A stretch of DNA of 64,000 nt from Dichetophora obliterata (GCA_963920525.1 OY986439.1:28158819-28222818); one strand, 5' to 3'. Shown: positions 24,003 to 35,032, counted from the first letter of the stretch. Made by a program: numbers and translations. The notes: generated by a model not told the origin, from the sequence alone.

Positions 24003-24109
24003 GAACGAATTTTTCCGCACCCTGATCAAAACCTATCCAGCCATTTAGGAGGAGTTCAGTGACAAACAACGTATAGAAGGATTTTATATATTAAGATATA
24101 AAAATCAAT

Positions 24110-26720
24110 GACTTTTTATGCCAGAAAAATCTAAAATTGATTTCATGTATTTTTCATGTTTGTCCCAAGACAAAGAACAAATTGGAGTCCTAGACTCAGA
24201 CTTAGCTGTTTGACAATCAACATATCTAAAGCGAACAAATGAATGAGTGAATGATTGACTAACTGCGTCGATGCATCTACAAATGCAGCGCAGTAGTAAA
24301 AAAAAAACAACCCGAAAATCTGAAGCAGCCAAAAAATCCTAGTCAAAATTAAATTGAACACACCGGAAGGCGAGTCACTCAAGCTGCTAACCCAACAATT
24401 CAAGCAAACAAATGCCACAAAGAAAAGAAGCTTCCAAAACTGAAGGATGAAAACTACAAAATAAAAAAAAGCCAACAACCAAGTTGAAGAGGTGAAACCA
24501 ATCAATAACAATAAAAACAAAATAAGCACGTACGTCTAGTAGTTATCTGGTTTTGTTTTTCAGACCATTTTTACTTTGTCTTCGTGCACTGTTTATTGAA
24601 TCATATAATGAAGCAGATAATGCAGTATCTCATAGATACTGACAATGCAGTTGTGGTGTGATGAGAGTGCATCATCTAGAGCTGCACATAGTTTTACTCG
24701 ATGGAACGTTATCAATTAGTTCAGGCTGCAGACACAAATCGTTGTTGGACTTAAATAAATAAAAACGTTTCAAGTATCTAGATAGTTATGAGATACCTTC
24801 ATCACTCTAGGTATTGATAGTTCACAATGAGTGTGCATTGGAACACTGTCAAGTGGGAGAGCAGCAGTTGGGCTTTTAACTAAAGACAACGTGCATTCAT
24901 GTAAGCACTCAACCTCAGACTTGATTCACATATGTATCTACAAAGCTGCCAATGCTTGTGTTGTATCCTCCAGGTAAGCTGTCTGCAATCCAATTTGTTG
25001 CTTCTGCTGCTGCTGCATCATTTTCGTTTGCTGCTTTTTCTACTGAATTGTTTGTTTTTGGCTAACTTATTGTTGTTGATGTTGTTGTTAAAAGATACAT
25101 CTTCTTTTACTGATGAATGAATCTGGCAGCTCTGGTATGCAGGTGTTTTTTGAGTTGCCCAAAAAAATTAACTCCATTCATTCTGTTCACATACCATAGA
25201 AGGTAATATTGGCTGGCAAAACAACTGCATTGTTTCTAGGTGCAGTTTGAAATATCTGAAATCTGTCCAGTGGTTAGGAGTTGAAGTTAGAACTTCCTAA
25301 GCCAACAAAAAAAAATTGCTAGAATCGTCTAACAACCACTTGAATAAATAGAAATACTGACTACTATTGCAGTATTGTGAAACAAATCGACAAAATATCG
25401 CAAATGTAAACAAAAACTTAATTTTCGTAATTTGTACTTTAAAGAGAAAATGTTGTAACGTGTTATGAAGCAAAGGCACCAAATAGCAGCATATCATCCA
25501 GCATGGCCAGTTCACCACTGAAAAAGACACTCTTCAAATGAGCTTTTATCAGAAATTTCATACTTTCGTGATTAATATATGTGAGTGCTCTTAATACTTC
25601 ATACGTATCCACAACAGCAGATAAAAGGATAAACAATAATAAGCTCATACATCAGCTGATGATATGTTTTGTAGATGAGCGAGCACCCGCATGAAGATAA
25701 ACCAACAAGCTGAAATAGCATTAAACGCAATTAAGAGCAACCTTCTTAGGCAGCCACCTGCTGATACAGCAACGTTTGCTCGAAGCCTTACTTACGTAAG
25801 GAACACGCAAAATCAGCAGAACACCACTCCCACTTCCAAAATCATCATCGTCATCAAAGCTCCTAAAAGTCTTGCTGCCACTCCAACTATTTGAACCACC
25901 CCAAACCATTTCAACTACCCTGAACCAATCCAACCACTCTGATCCCCTAACGTTATTCATACTGTCAATGGACATAAATCAGTTATCATTGAATCAGCAC
26001 AAATTAAGTTGTACAACAACGTCGTGTAATGCGGCATATAGTGGTAAAACACTCGTACATACTTCTCCTTACACGCACAATACAGTCGTTAGTGCTGGTT
26101 GCAGGTACCTTAATTTGTATTCTGATTCAAGCGCCTACTCCTGTAGAAGATTAAGAGTCCGACGACTACTGGCGTCAAGTCAATACAATTGCATCCATCC
26201 ATTGGTGCACGAAAGTAAGAGTTAAACAGATTAAGTCCAAAACCAAAACGTTGCCATGCAAGCTATAGAACAGAGTCAAAAGCGATTTGCAGCATCCAAC
26301 CCATTTTAACCTGCTTAAGCCGGAGGCATTGATTTTTTGTTGTTGATAATTGGTAGGTGGTGATTTGATGGTTTCCACACTGTGGCTATGGCTTGCAAGG
26401 AGACCAGTTAACGCTGGTAGCCGTTCTTTAGTCTCAATGATGCCTTAATGCCAGCTTCCGATAAGAAGCCGTCTTAGTTTTTTTTTCCTTTTTTTTCTTC
26501 TTTGTTAACCAAGTGCATTAGTTTTTGTAGTTTATAGGCAGTTTAGTCCAAGTGTTGAGTTGTTGAGCTGCGAAAACTCGGTGTTAGAGTGTTTGATAAA
26601 CCAATGGAAACTTTCATCTAAGTTTGATTGATGGACAATATTCAAATGGGAAAATATAAAAGCCATTCTATTACCTATTTAGCTGTGTAAACGTACTTAA
26701 TTATGTGGGAAGGCATTTAT
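24110..26720. other. Unassigned non-TE-like non-coding DNA
   Basis: This 2.6 kb differs from its surroundings: less AT-extreme, with (CTG/GTT)-rich patches (about 24990-25095) and no TIRs, LINE or transposase motifs. The open frames here (24143-24529, 25721-25975, 25872-26225) overlap one another in several frames and show no recognisable domain or codon signal. It may be host non-coding sequence, such as an old UTR or lncRNA, but I see no splice or poly(A) arrangement that proves it. Confidence 0.4.
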
Positions 26721-26727
26721 GTTGACA

Positions 26728-26815
26728 AGTTTGAGAAGTCAGTGACTTTTTGAATTTTCCGCATTGCCGAACTACCATATCTTAATATACTACTGTCAAA
26801 TTTTAACCCTATTAC
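26728..26815. repeat. Short copy of the 9796-9990 repeat
   Basis: 'gtttgagaagtcagtgactt' and 'actactgtcaaattttaac' match the outer parts of 9796-9990. The 72-bp unit is reduced to a remnant here. Confidence 0.7.
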
Positions 26816-28116
26816 TGCCATGCTATTTGACTAACGTAAACTACCAGGTAGTGACTTAGAGACACTAATACAAAATATATGGAGAATTCATTTATTTTAT
26901 TGAATAAAAAATAAAACTTTATATGTGCTACCCTACAGTGAAGCCAACTAGTTAATATACAAGTAAATGAACTAGATCAAAAAATACCAATACTACATAG
27001 TTCAGCTCAAATGCTTTCTACATTGCGCAAACTGGTTATTTTCCTGTGTTGATATCATAGGAAAAGACAATTGTCTTATTTTCGATATGAATTGAGATTT
27101 TTACTGTCATAATTTGAACTAGTTGTGATGGTAACTTTTAAAACAGTAAGATACTAGTATAATCAAAACTAGGTTTTTTACTAGTATGATTTGAGGCACC
27201 TTTGTGCTAGTAAAAATGATTAGTCTTTATACTAGTAAAAAGAAACTAGTTTATATTTTGTCACGATTTACTAGTTGCAAAAATAGTTTAAATTCAACTA
27301 GTTTATGTCATGTCACAATAAACCAGTTGTAAAACTAGCCAAAATCAAACTATATTACACTATTATTAAACTATATTACATATTGTTAAAATCAACTGTG
27401 CTTTATGAACTTCCAATTTTTTTAATAGTCGCTTAAGATCAAGCTTCAAATTCAGAAGATAAATTGCCGAATAAAGAACTGGTCGAATCATTGGTTTTTT
27501 AAAAGTAGTTTTGAATTAATTAAAACATGACTATTTGCCAACCACTTGGTAAAGGTTAAACTAGAAACTAGTTAAAATTTGGCAATATATTATTTCGTCG
27601 ACCCGGAATTATTTTGTCGTACATCCAAAAAATCGAGTTTTGGGAAATTACCTTTTAAGTTTGAAGCAAGCTAAAAAAAAATTGGTTCGAAAAATGTGTA
27701 TTGATATTTTACCCACTGATAGTGGCATTTATTAAGTTCATTTTGACAACAAATCCAAAACCAGTTTAGAATCAAAGTCCTGATTTTAAAGGACTTTTAC
27801 TCAAAACCATATTGCCGCATACGCCACATTTGACGAAATATTTTCCAGTTCTATTACATGCGGCAAAATAATGCTTACATACGGCAAAATAATAGATATA
27901 ATAAAGTACGGAAGAAATAATTTAAACGTACAAAATATAAGAATTTTGATGAATTGGAAATTATGAGACATTAAAAACAATACTTTTTCAAATTATATAT
28001 TTTTTTTATTATCACAAAAATAAAATTAAAAATTCATTTTTTTAAAGGTAACAATATATAAAAACATATTAAGTATTATAAGTATTTGTACTGAGCTTAG
28101 TTATCTTATTAATTAA

Positions 28117-28452
28117 TTATTTTAATAAACAGTCATAATACTGGACGTCAACTTTTGGTAAGTAACTGTAAAGGCTTTTTATATCACGTATTTTATCAGT
28201 CGATATTTTTTTTGCCACTAAAATTTTTAAATTTGTTTCAAATATATTATTTGGGGTTGGTATTATACCTTTCCTGGATTTTTTCTTCAATGCAGCAGTT
28301 TTATATTCTATGTCAGCTGCCGAAGTCTTATAAAAAACTTTAAATAAATCACATTGATCGTATTTCATAAATTTTATCTGACTAAATGGAACTAGTTGAA
28401 AATACATCTTATAAGATTTTTCAGAATACATTTTAAAGTCTGAAGAAACCAT
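28117..28452 (-). pseudogene. C-terminal remnant of the unnamed transposase-like gene
   Basis: This 111-residue frame is out of frame with 28458-29434. It starts MVSSDFKMYSEKSYKMYFQL, then has FSQIKFMKYDQCDLFKVFYK and a terminal KKISTDKIRDIKSLYSYLPK..VQYYDCLL. In arthropod relatives of this family as I recall them, the last domain has a W-(I/L)-R/K-Y...FxxxxK block, then 'KK.Dl..Ll.yiP...h.fY..L', which this resembles. The region between it and the upstream N-terminal part, where the catalytic centre should be, is absent. This is therefore an internal deletion derivative. Confidence 0.55.
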
Positions 28453-28457
28453 TTGTA

Positions 28458-29647
28458 TTACTTGATTATCAAACCATTTGTATTTGGATTGATGTTATTT
28501 CTATCTCTATCTCGTTCCAGTTTCAACAATCTATGCTGAGTTTTGTGTGATTCATATTTGTTTTTTTCATTTACATTTAATATTTTTTCTTTTTTTTGGT
28601 TTTCAAACACTGTATTAAATATTCTCGTAAATGTTGTGAGTGAGGTGCTATCTTCGGGATGTTTTTCTTGGAAAAGACTATACATTTTGGCTAATGATAA
28701 GCCCTCCTCTAAATACTTTCGTGAAGAGCTGGCTCTACAATAATGTGAGTCAACCGTATTAAAACTCTTAAAGTGGTCACAAATTCTATTTTTGGCTTCT
28801 TCAGAAACACAACGTTTAATATGTTTACCTCTTTTTAGAGGTTTAGCAATACCAGTTGTTTCATTACGAAGATGTTTAAAATGATAATAAATACGTTTGT
28901 CTGAAATACTTAAGGTATTTACAAAAAAGATCTTACATACTTGATGAATTGCATTATCTTTTTCAAAGTAATACAAAAAAGTATTGGTTTTTTTTAAAGA
29001 ATTTTCAATTCTTCGTCTTTTAACATTTTTCTTTGCCACAAATTTAGCATAAAATGTATTTTTTTCATCGTCATTAAGAGACCAAAAGCTTTTAAAAATT
29101 TCTTGCCTTAAATCTTCATTAAAATTTTTTGTACACATATGAAAGCAAGATGATGAACATGGAGGTTTCAGTTTTTTTTCTTGAGTTGAAACTCCTTTAG
29201 ATGATATATAAGACAGTCCCCGTTGTCGACGCTTTTTACGAATACATTGTTTCCAATTGTCTTTGTTAATTTGCCTTTTCCGACTTATTTTTGGTGTAAG
29301 TTCAGAATTTGATGATACATAGCTTGACTGTGAACTAAGCAAAGTATAATTTTCATTCTGAATTTGGATGTTTGGTGATATATTTTCATCATATGAGTTC
29401 ATTGAAATGTCAGGATTAGATTCCTCAGTCGAATCTACATAAAAATAAATAAAGATAAATAAAGTTATTCAGGAAAAATTAGCAATTATTCACCATTTAA
29501 AAAATGTTCATAATAACGCTTGAGTTGCGTTCTTTCCTTTATAATATTAAAATCAGGATCGCGCGCTGAATTATCTGAATCAAAGTCCGCTACTGAAGAC
29601 GAATCATCTGCCTCTGATAGCTCTTGGCCTATTATTTCATCAGCCAT
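28458..29647 (-). pseudogene. Two-exon transposase-like gene, N-terminal part (family not named)
   Basis: Exon 1 spans 29647-29494 (starts MADEIIGQELSEADD), the intron 29493-29435 (59 bp, GT...AG, phase 1) and exon 2 29434-28458. The joined product is 376 residues. After an acidic Ser/Asp N-terminus come a basic cluster (SRKRQINKDNWKQCIRKKRR), a CSSSCFHMC zinc-binding-like segment and EIFKSFWSLNDDEK..FYAKFV. VCKIFFVNTLSISDKRIYYH and SHYCRASSSRKYL follow. This order (Cys cluster, 'qiF..fW.l.d...q..fi', 'VCk..FL.TLsIs...v', 'SHY.R..s.r.YL') is a family I know only as repeated uncharacterised arthropod proteins that behave like a transposon. I do not assign it to a superfamily. It stops before the catalytic half. 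The start was chosen because exon 1 gives an uninterrupted acidic leader and a good phase match. Confidence 0.6.
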
Positions 29648-29982
29648 TCTTCAATAAAAAAGTTTGTTAAAATGTTGCCAATAAATAAATTAATGTTAAC
29701 ATTATATTATTTTCAATTAATTCAAAAATATCTGAAAAACTTACTCGAGTAGCGCTGATTCAATTTCGGGTACAGGCGATTCCATGTTTACATAGATGTT
29801 TTCACTACCGCGTTCAAAACACAACTGATGCAAATGCAATGTTTTGGTATGAAAGTGTTACAAGACAACAAAAACTTCGTACACATACGGCAAAATAATA
29901 TTATATTCAAATTATAATTATTGTGCAGTACTGTACCAGGTGTGACTCACATGCGTCACAATAATATTAATAAAAAATAATA

Positions 29983-30890
29983 ATGTTGACTTTATATGAT
30001 TTAAATACAAATTCTAAATGTTTGATAGTTTAAATCATACTTGATTTTAAATACAAATTCTAGTTGTTTGATAGTTTAAAATCGTTTATTGAGCTTAAGG
30101 TCAAAGTTAGAACAATTAATTGTTCTAACGAATTTTTCCAAAGAAACAACAACAACAACAAAGTTTTTTCAATATGAAAAGGAAAAAATCACTAGCTGAT
30201 CTGATTGCAATTTCTACTCTGCTAAAAGCGTCATCAGAAATCTTTGTGATACCCGTGCAAGCGCGCGCTAACGCACTGCACCATCGGGGCGATGAGATTT
30301 GAAGCGTCAATTTCTCAGTTTTTCCTCCATTTCATAATGTCACATTTGTTGTTGTATTTCTGTTTTACTTTAGTTTCTATGCTTATGTTATTATATGTAG
30401 TCCAACAGCCTGCTGGAAGTCTGCACTAACAAAGCATGTTTTGTTAGTGCAGACTTCCAGCAGGCTGTTGGACTACATATAATAACATAAGCATAGAAAC
30501 TAAAGTAAAACAGAAATACAACAACAAATGTGACATTATGAAATGGAGGAAAAACTGAGAAATTGACGCTTCAAATCTCATCGCCCCGATGGTGCAGTGC
30601 GTTAGCGCGCGCTTGCACGGGTATCACAAAGATTTCTGATGACGCTTTTAGCAGAGTAGAAATTGCAATCAGATCAGCTAGTGATTTTTTCCTTTTCATA
30701 TTGAAAAAACTTTGTTGTTGTTGTTGTTTCTTTGGAAAAATTCGTTAGAACAATTAATTGTTCTAACTTTGACCTTAAGCTCAATAAACGATTTTAAACT
30801 ATCAAACAACTAGAATTTGTATTTAAAATCAAGTATGATTTAAACTATCAAACATTTAGAATTTGTATTTAAATCATATAAAGTCAACAT
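29983..30890. repeat. 908-bp spacerless near-perfect palindrome
   Basis: The two 454-bp arms are inverted copies meeting at 30436/30437. The centre 'ctgcactaacaaagca' pairs with 'tgttttgttagtgcag' with one mismatch. Identical 61-residue translations occur at 30125-30310 (minus) and 30563-30748 (plus), showing no difference across those parts. Each arm contains a 24-bp perfect palindrome (about 30108-30131 and its partner) and an AACAAC run. Each arm also has a GATGGTGCAGTGCGTTAGCG stretch that resembles a tRNA box A. No clear TSD. It may be a foldback TE, a very recent inverted duplication or an assembly artefact. Confidence 0.9.
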
Positions 30891-31287
30891 AATTAATATA
30901 GAGGTCATTTAGAAAAAACTTTAATTAAAAAAATAATAATATTATGCTTTTTGTACACATATGTCACAATAATGTCGGGGGTATGAATTCTATATATTTG
31001 GTTTAGTTTTTGCCGTATATCCAAAAAATTGGCAAATGCGGCACTATAAGAACAAATATTGCATTTTTTTGGTATGTACGTCAAAGTTCACAGAGAATAT
31101 CTCGGAAACCATAAGAGATAGAAACATTCAGAGTACACAGATCGATAGAGCTTGAAAAATTATTCAATATTCCGCCCTTAACTCATTTTTTTGGGTTTTG
31201 TGATGTACAACAATATAATTGCGGGGCGACGATTTGTTGACAACTATTTACAACAAACAAGAATATAACTTATTATAATTATATATA

Positions 31288-32604
31288 CAGGGTAGCCCTT
31301 ATTCGAAGCGCCCATCTGGCAACACTGTAACTTTCCGCAGTGATGCCAAATCGACTAATGACATACCGTGTTTGAAGCGTCATTCCAAGCAAATGTTTAC
31401 AATGGAACAGTACACGCCACGCGAACGCTCTAAAATTGTTGAAATTTACATTCAACAAAACAAGTCAATAGTGAAAACTCAACGTGCTTTCAAAAAAATA
31501 AATAAAGTGAAAAGTGCGCCTTCCAAGAAAACAATTTATCGTTTGTATGAAAGATTTACAACTGGTAATACTCTTGGTAACCCAAAGAGGCCAAATAAAA
31601 AGCGACCAAGGCGATCGGATGAGAATATTGCAGCCGTACGAGCCAGTATTGAGCAGTCACCAACAACATCCCAAAATCGCCGTTCTCAGCAGCTCGGCAT
31701 TCCCCGATCCACTTTACAACGCATTTTACGTGTGGATTTGAATTTGTTTTCGTACAAAATTCAATTGGTAAACAAAGTGTTGCCTACCGATAAGCCACGT
31801 CGATTGGAATGGGCCCAAAGAGTCATCGAAATGGCTGAAGAAGACGAGCAATTTTGGCATAAAATTATCATGAGCGATGAAGCTCATTTTCAGTTGAACG
31901 GAACGGTAAACAAACAAAATTGCCGTATTTATGCCACTGAAAATCCACAAGAGATTCAAGAGGTACCTCTTCATGATGCAAAAGTCACTGTTTGGTGCGG
32001 CGTTTGTGCTAAAATGCTCATTGGGCCGTTCTTTTTCGAAGATGATAATGGCCACAGAGTTACTGTCAATCAGGAGCGTTATCGCGATATGATAAACAAT
32101 TTGTTCATGCCAATCGTTCGTCGAAAGCGTATCAGGCACTACTGGTTTCAACAAGACGGCTCGCCACCACACACAAGCCGCACTACAATCGATTTTTTGA
32201 AGCAATTGTTTCCTGGCCGTTTGATGTCAAAAAATGGTGATTTCGATTGACCGCCAAGATCACCAGATTTAACGCCTCCAGACTTCTTTTTGTGGGGTTA
32301 TTTGAAATCAAAGGTTTACGTCAACAAGCCAAAGACCCTAGAAGAGCTGAAAACCAACATCCGTCAAGAAATAACCGCCATTCCCATCGAAATGTTGAAG
32401 AAAACCATGGGAAAATGCTGCAAAACGGGCACAATGTGTCGTAGAGGCCAATGGCGACCATTTACGAGATATCATATTCAAGAAATAATGTAAGCAAATC
32501 TACTTGAACCCAATTAAATGATATTCATGACGAACAGACAAAAAATTGTGGTTATTTTGATTTATTTAAAAATAAAATAGGCGCTTCGAATATGGGCAGC
32601 CCTG
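31288..32604 (+). mobile_element. DD41D (rosa-like) mariner, almost intact
   Basis: The 1317-bp element has TIRs CAGGGTAGCCC...ATTCGAAGCGCC (right end is the inverted match GGCGCTTCGAATATGGGCAG). TA is duplicated at 31286-31287 and 32605-32606. Length and structure are those of an autonomous mariner. It is inserted within the large ACTAGT element. Confidence 0.93.
31402..32493 (+). pseudogene. mariner DD41D transposase with one in-frame stop
   Basis: This cut-and-paste transposase for TA sites is 363 codons long from MEQYTPRERSKIVEIYIQ. An upstream in-frame ATG at 31372 exists, but MEQYT is the usual start of relatives. The N-terminal half has two helix-turn-helix regions (about residues 1-110, including SQQLGIPRSTLQRILR). 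Catalytic Asp 1 is in IIMSDEAHF, Asp 2 in WFQQDGSPPHTS and Asp 3 in SPDLTPPDFFLWG. 41 residues separate Asp 2 and Asp 3, giving DD41D as in the rosa group. The only visible lesion is a TGA at 32248-32250 where relatives have Trp (before PPRSPDLTPP), a single-base change. Translation continues in the same frame to the end (HIQEIM). Sequence decay is therefore very slight. Confidence 0.93.
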
Positions 32605-32918
32605 TACTATAAACTAGTTTTCATCTGTTCAGAATAAGACATTCGATATTTCCTATGACATCGCCATGATAAAAATACTAGTTGGGTATAATGAAAAAAA
32701 GACGATCTTGAACTAGTACTGCTCAGTTTTCAACTAGTATGCAGACTGGTTTTAAACTAGTTGGTTACACTGCAGGGATATTTTCAGAAATATAAGGGTT
32801 TGAAAATGTTGGTGCGTTTTTCGACATAAAATCCCTACCGTAAATCAAATAAGGGCGGTAAAGACTAGTGAGTTAACTAGTTAAATTCATAGCTAGTACG
32901 ATTTTTTACTGCAGGGTA

Positions 32919-33188
32919 CTTAAAGCCACTAAATACCGTTCATAAGTGAATATATTTATTGAAAAATAAAAAATTACAATAAATAATGATGGAATTGTTA
33001 TTTGACTATGTATTTACACATGTGCAGAAAATCACATTTTTATGTGAATGCTCGTTACACACGGATGTCTGACATATACCACAATATTGCTAAGAATATT
33101 GTCCTTTTTCATAACGCTGATACATTCGAAGCATGTCAGATATCGACAAAAATACCTTACTTCGGTGCCATCTGTTTGAAAGGACAAA
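32919..33188. other. Unassigned DNA
   Basis: A short open frame at 33002-33202 has no recognisable domain; nothing else was seen. Confidence 0.4.
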
Positions 33189-33948
33189 GGCCCTTATTAT
33201 AAGCTGCGTTCGATCTGCGACTGTAGTCGAAAGGCCTGATCGAGCGAATTTTCATTTGGTATTATAACGTGCTTTCGACAAAGAGTAGCGCTATTGTGAA
33301 TTTCTTTCATATTGTTTGTTCACGGTTGTATATTTCTATCAGGTGATCGTTGTTTTATTTCAACTAAATATGATTGGTTTGAAAGTTGATTGCAAAAAAT
33401 AAGACAAAAAAGTTATGACTATGACGAAAATAATAATATAATAATAAATTAATAATAAAATAAAGCTTGACGGAACTGGCTAGAAGTAGAAAACTGTTGA
33501 GCAATGCTTTTTTTAGCTAATCTTAAGCCACTTTGCTGTTGTTCTAACTGGTGGTCCTAAGCAATTTAATTCTGGCGTGAGTTCTTCCCATTTATTTTTC
33601 GCCTGAACTTTGGAACAAATATCCTTTGCAGTCAAAGTTTACCTCCATCAATGAGACCAGTTTTCTAACTGCGATTTGTTGCTTAGATCTGCATAAAATG
33701 TACAAAAACAGTTCAATATTAGTTTTTAGTCTTTAAAAAGGAAAATACAATCACAAAATACTTAAATTTTTAACAATTTTTGCTCAGCACGCATCGCATC
33801 GAAAGCAAAATCCTATTCGACTAAAATTTCGATGAGCAACGAACATTTCGATAGGGTTGCACTGCTCATAATAAGAATTTAACTTTCGATACTCGTTGTT
33901 CGATAACCAGCGAAGATCGAACGTCGAAAGCAACTCATAAAAAGGACC
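33189..33948. mobile_element. MITE with GGCCCTTATTATAAG ends
   Basis: The left end GGCCCTTATTATAAGCTGCG, then TTCGATC, is matched in inverse at the right end (GGTCCTTTTTATGAGTTGC, then TTCGATC). Further inverted 'tcgaaag' and 'gttcgat' motifs flank the ends. It is 760 bp and AT-rich inside with no gene. It interrupts or abuts a piggyBac relic. No convincing TSD. Confidence 0.6.
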
Positions 33949-33954
33949 TAAGTC

Positions 33955-35032
33955 TTTTGCGAGGTTTAAAAAAAAATTTCTTTCCGGGAATTTAGCTACT
34001 TGTCCTTTTGAAAGGTTCACATATCATCTCGACAACTCAATTAGGGAACTTCATTGTGCGGCTTGTTCCTTCTTTTCCAAGTATTTTTTCCAACTATTGA
34101 ATGCCATATAACGGATAACAAATTTTCTTTCCATATTACATAATACTTATATGCTTAGAAGGCATATATGTATTATTGCCGCCAATTTATGTTTTGATAT
34201 GCGAGTTGATCGTGTTGATTTGTTATCAAAACGCAAATGCCGTAGTAGTGCAACAAATTTATTTTTCAAAAGACAGACCCGATAAATTGGACTTCCAAAT
34301 AAAGGTTTCCTAAATTCTTCATAAGACGTGGCACATTGTCAGCATAATCCAGCTACGATCAATAGTCCTTTGAACGCTTGAGTTTCCAACATATCGCTCT
34401 TTCATTTGTTGTCCACTATATATTGATTTTAGTGGGTCACCGTCCAAGTTTGTGTATTTTACAATAATTTCCACTACTTCGTCAGTGAAATATAGAGAAA
34501 AAGCACCCACAGGACAATCGATGTTTTTTCCAGGTCGTAAGACTATTACGCTTACTTTGCCTCTGATGATGTTCTGAACTGGGTCTTGGCCTTGAAAACT
34601 TAGTGGAATTGAAGACCATTCTTCTCTTTATTTGCCGATAAATTTTTCATCATTATTGTCTCCACCTTCACTTTCTTCAGCAGATTTGGTGCTTATTTCA
34701 TACTTTGATTCGGATGCAGTTTCCAAAACATCTATTTTACTATTTCAGATGTAAGATTCATCACAATCTTTAGCAGTGTCTTTCAATTAACTTTCATCAT
34801 CTTGCTCTTCCATAGCGTTTCTAATTTCTGCATCCGTTAGATGTCTTGTTCTTCTAGCTCCAGACATGCTGCTAATAAAAATAATAATTTTATAACTACT
34901 GAATACTGTTCTGACAATAACTATTGTATAACCTGGGTACTTATACCTATACAATACGAAAATTATTTTATTTACTTCCAAATCATCTATACAAATATTC
35001 TGCCTTGATTGACGTGGATAAACAATGTGCAA
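33955..35032 (-). pseudogene. piggyBac transposase relic
   Basis: On the minus strand, 34870-34787 reads MSGARRTRHLTDAEIRNAME, the typical acidic/basic start of many insect piggyBac proteins. 34510-34319 reads FSLYFTDEVVEIIVKYTNLD, the 'fF.delle.iv.eTNl' block. 34190-33955 contains pieces such as KGQVAKFPERNFFLNLAKDL, resembling the C-terminal 'R..Fl..La..L' block. The catalytic Asp regions are not recognisable, and stops are frequent. Its order fits one decayed copy with the middle largely deleted. Confidence 0.6.

Larger units (their letters stand above)
19030..24024 (+). mobile_element. 5-kb hAT element with perfect TSD ATCAAAAC
   Basis: The left end CAGGGTGCGGAGAACG at 19030 and the right end TCCGCACCCTG at 24024 are inverted matches. 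ATCAAAAC is duplicated at 19022-19029 and 24025-24032. Subterminal zones are rich in CGAACGTTCG-type palindromes on both sides. It contains a Helitron fragment (19749-20750), a piggyBac copy (21146-22999), a BED-finger exon (23205-23408) and a large inverted repeat next to its right end. The body of its own transposase is gone, and the BED exon is the likely survivor. Confidence 0.9.
27589..29902 (-). mobile_element. Element carrying the unnamed transposase-like gene (approximate ends)
   Basis: Terminal motifs TATTATTTCGTCG and ATTATTTTGTCGTA (27588-27620) mirror TACGGCAAAATAATA at about 29886-29900. 'acatacggcaaaataata' also occurs at 27877, and 'tttttgccgtatatccaaaa' at about 31008, so the exact terminus is unclear. 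The minus-strand gene 28117-29647 lies inside. It is an approximate call. Confidence 0.45.
26931..32916. mobile_element. Large TE with ACTAGT-rich inverted ends, host of nested insertions
   Basis: The left end CCCTACAGTGAAGCCAACTA (after TA, 26929-26930) matches in inverse two right-end candidates: ACTGCAGGG at 32908-32916 followed by TA, and 'aactagttggttacactgca' ending at about 32777. Subterminal zones 26931-27345 and 32610-32900 are crowded with ACTAGTT/ACTAGT. They include inverted homologous stretches ('ataagac...', 'tcctatga.atc'). No gene of its own is recognisable. Inside it lie the transposase-like element at 27589-29902, the 908-bp palindrome and the 31288-32604 mariner. Confidence 0.65.

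Noticed and set aside
24143..24529. 128-residue frame rich in Leu and Phe on the minus strand, looking like a membrane protein
   Set aside because: It translates an AT-rich, A-rich plus strand; several frames overlap, with no conserved motif. Hydrophobicity is what poly-A-rich DNA gives on the complementary strand.
30125..30748. Two identical 61-residue frames suggesting a duplicated small gene
   Set aside because: They are the two arms of the palindrome; the protein has no recognisable domain and the identity follows from the inverted repeat.
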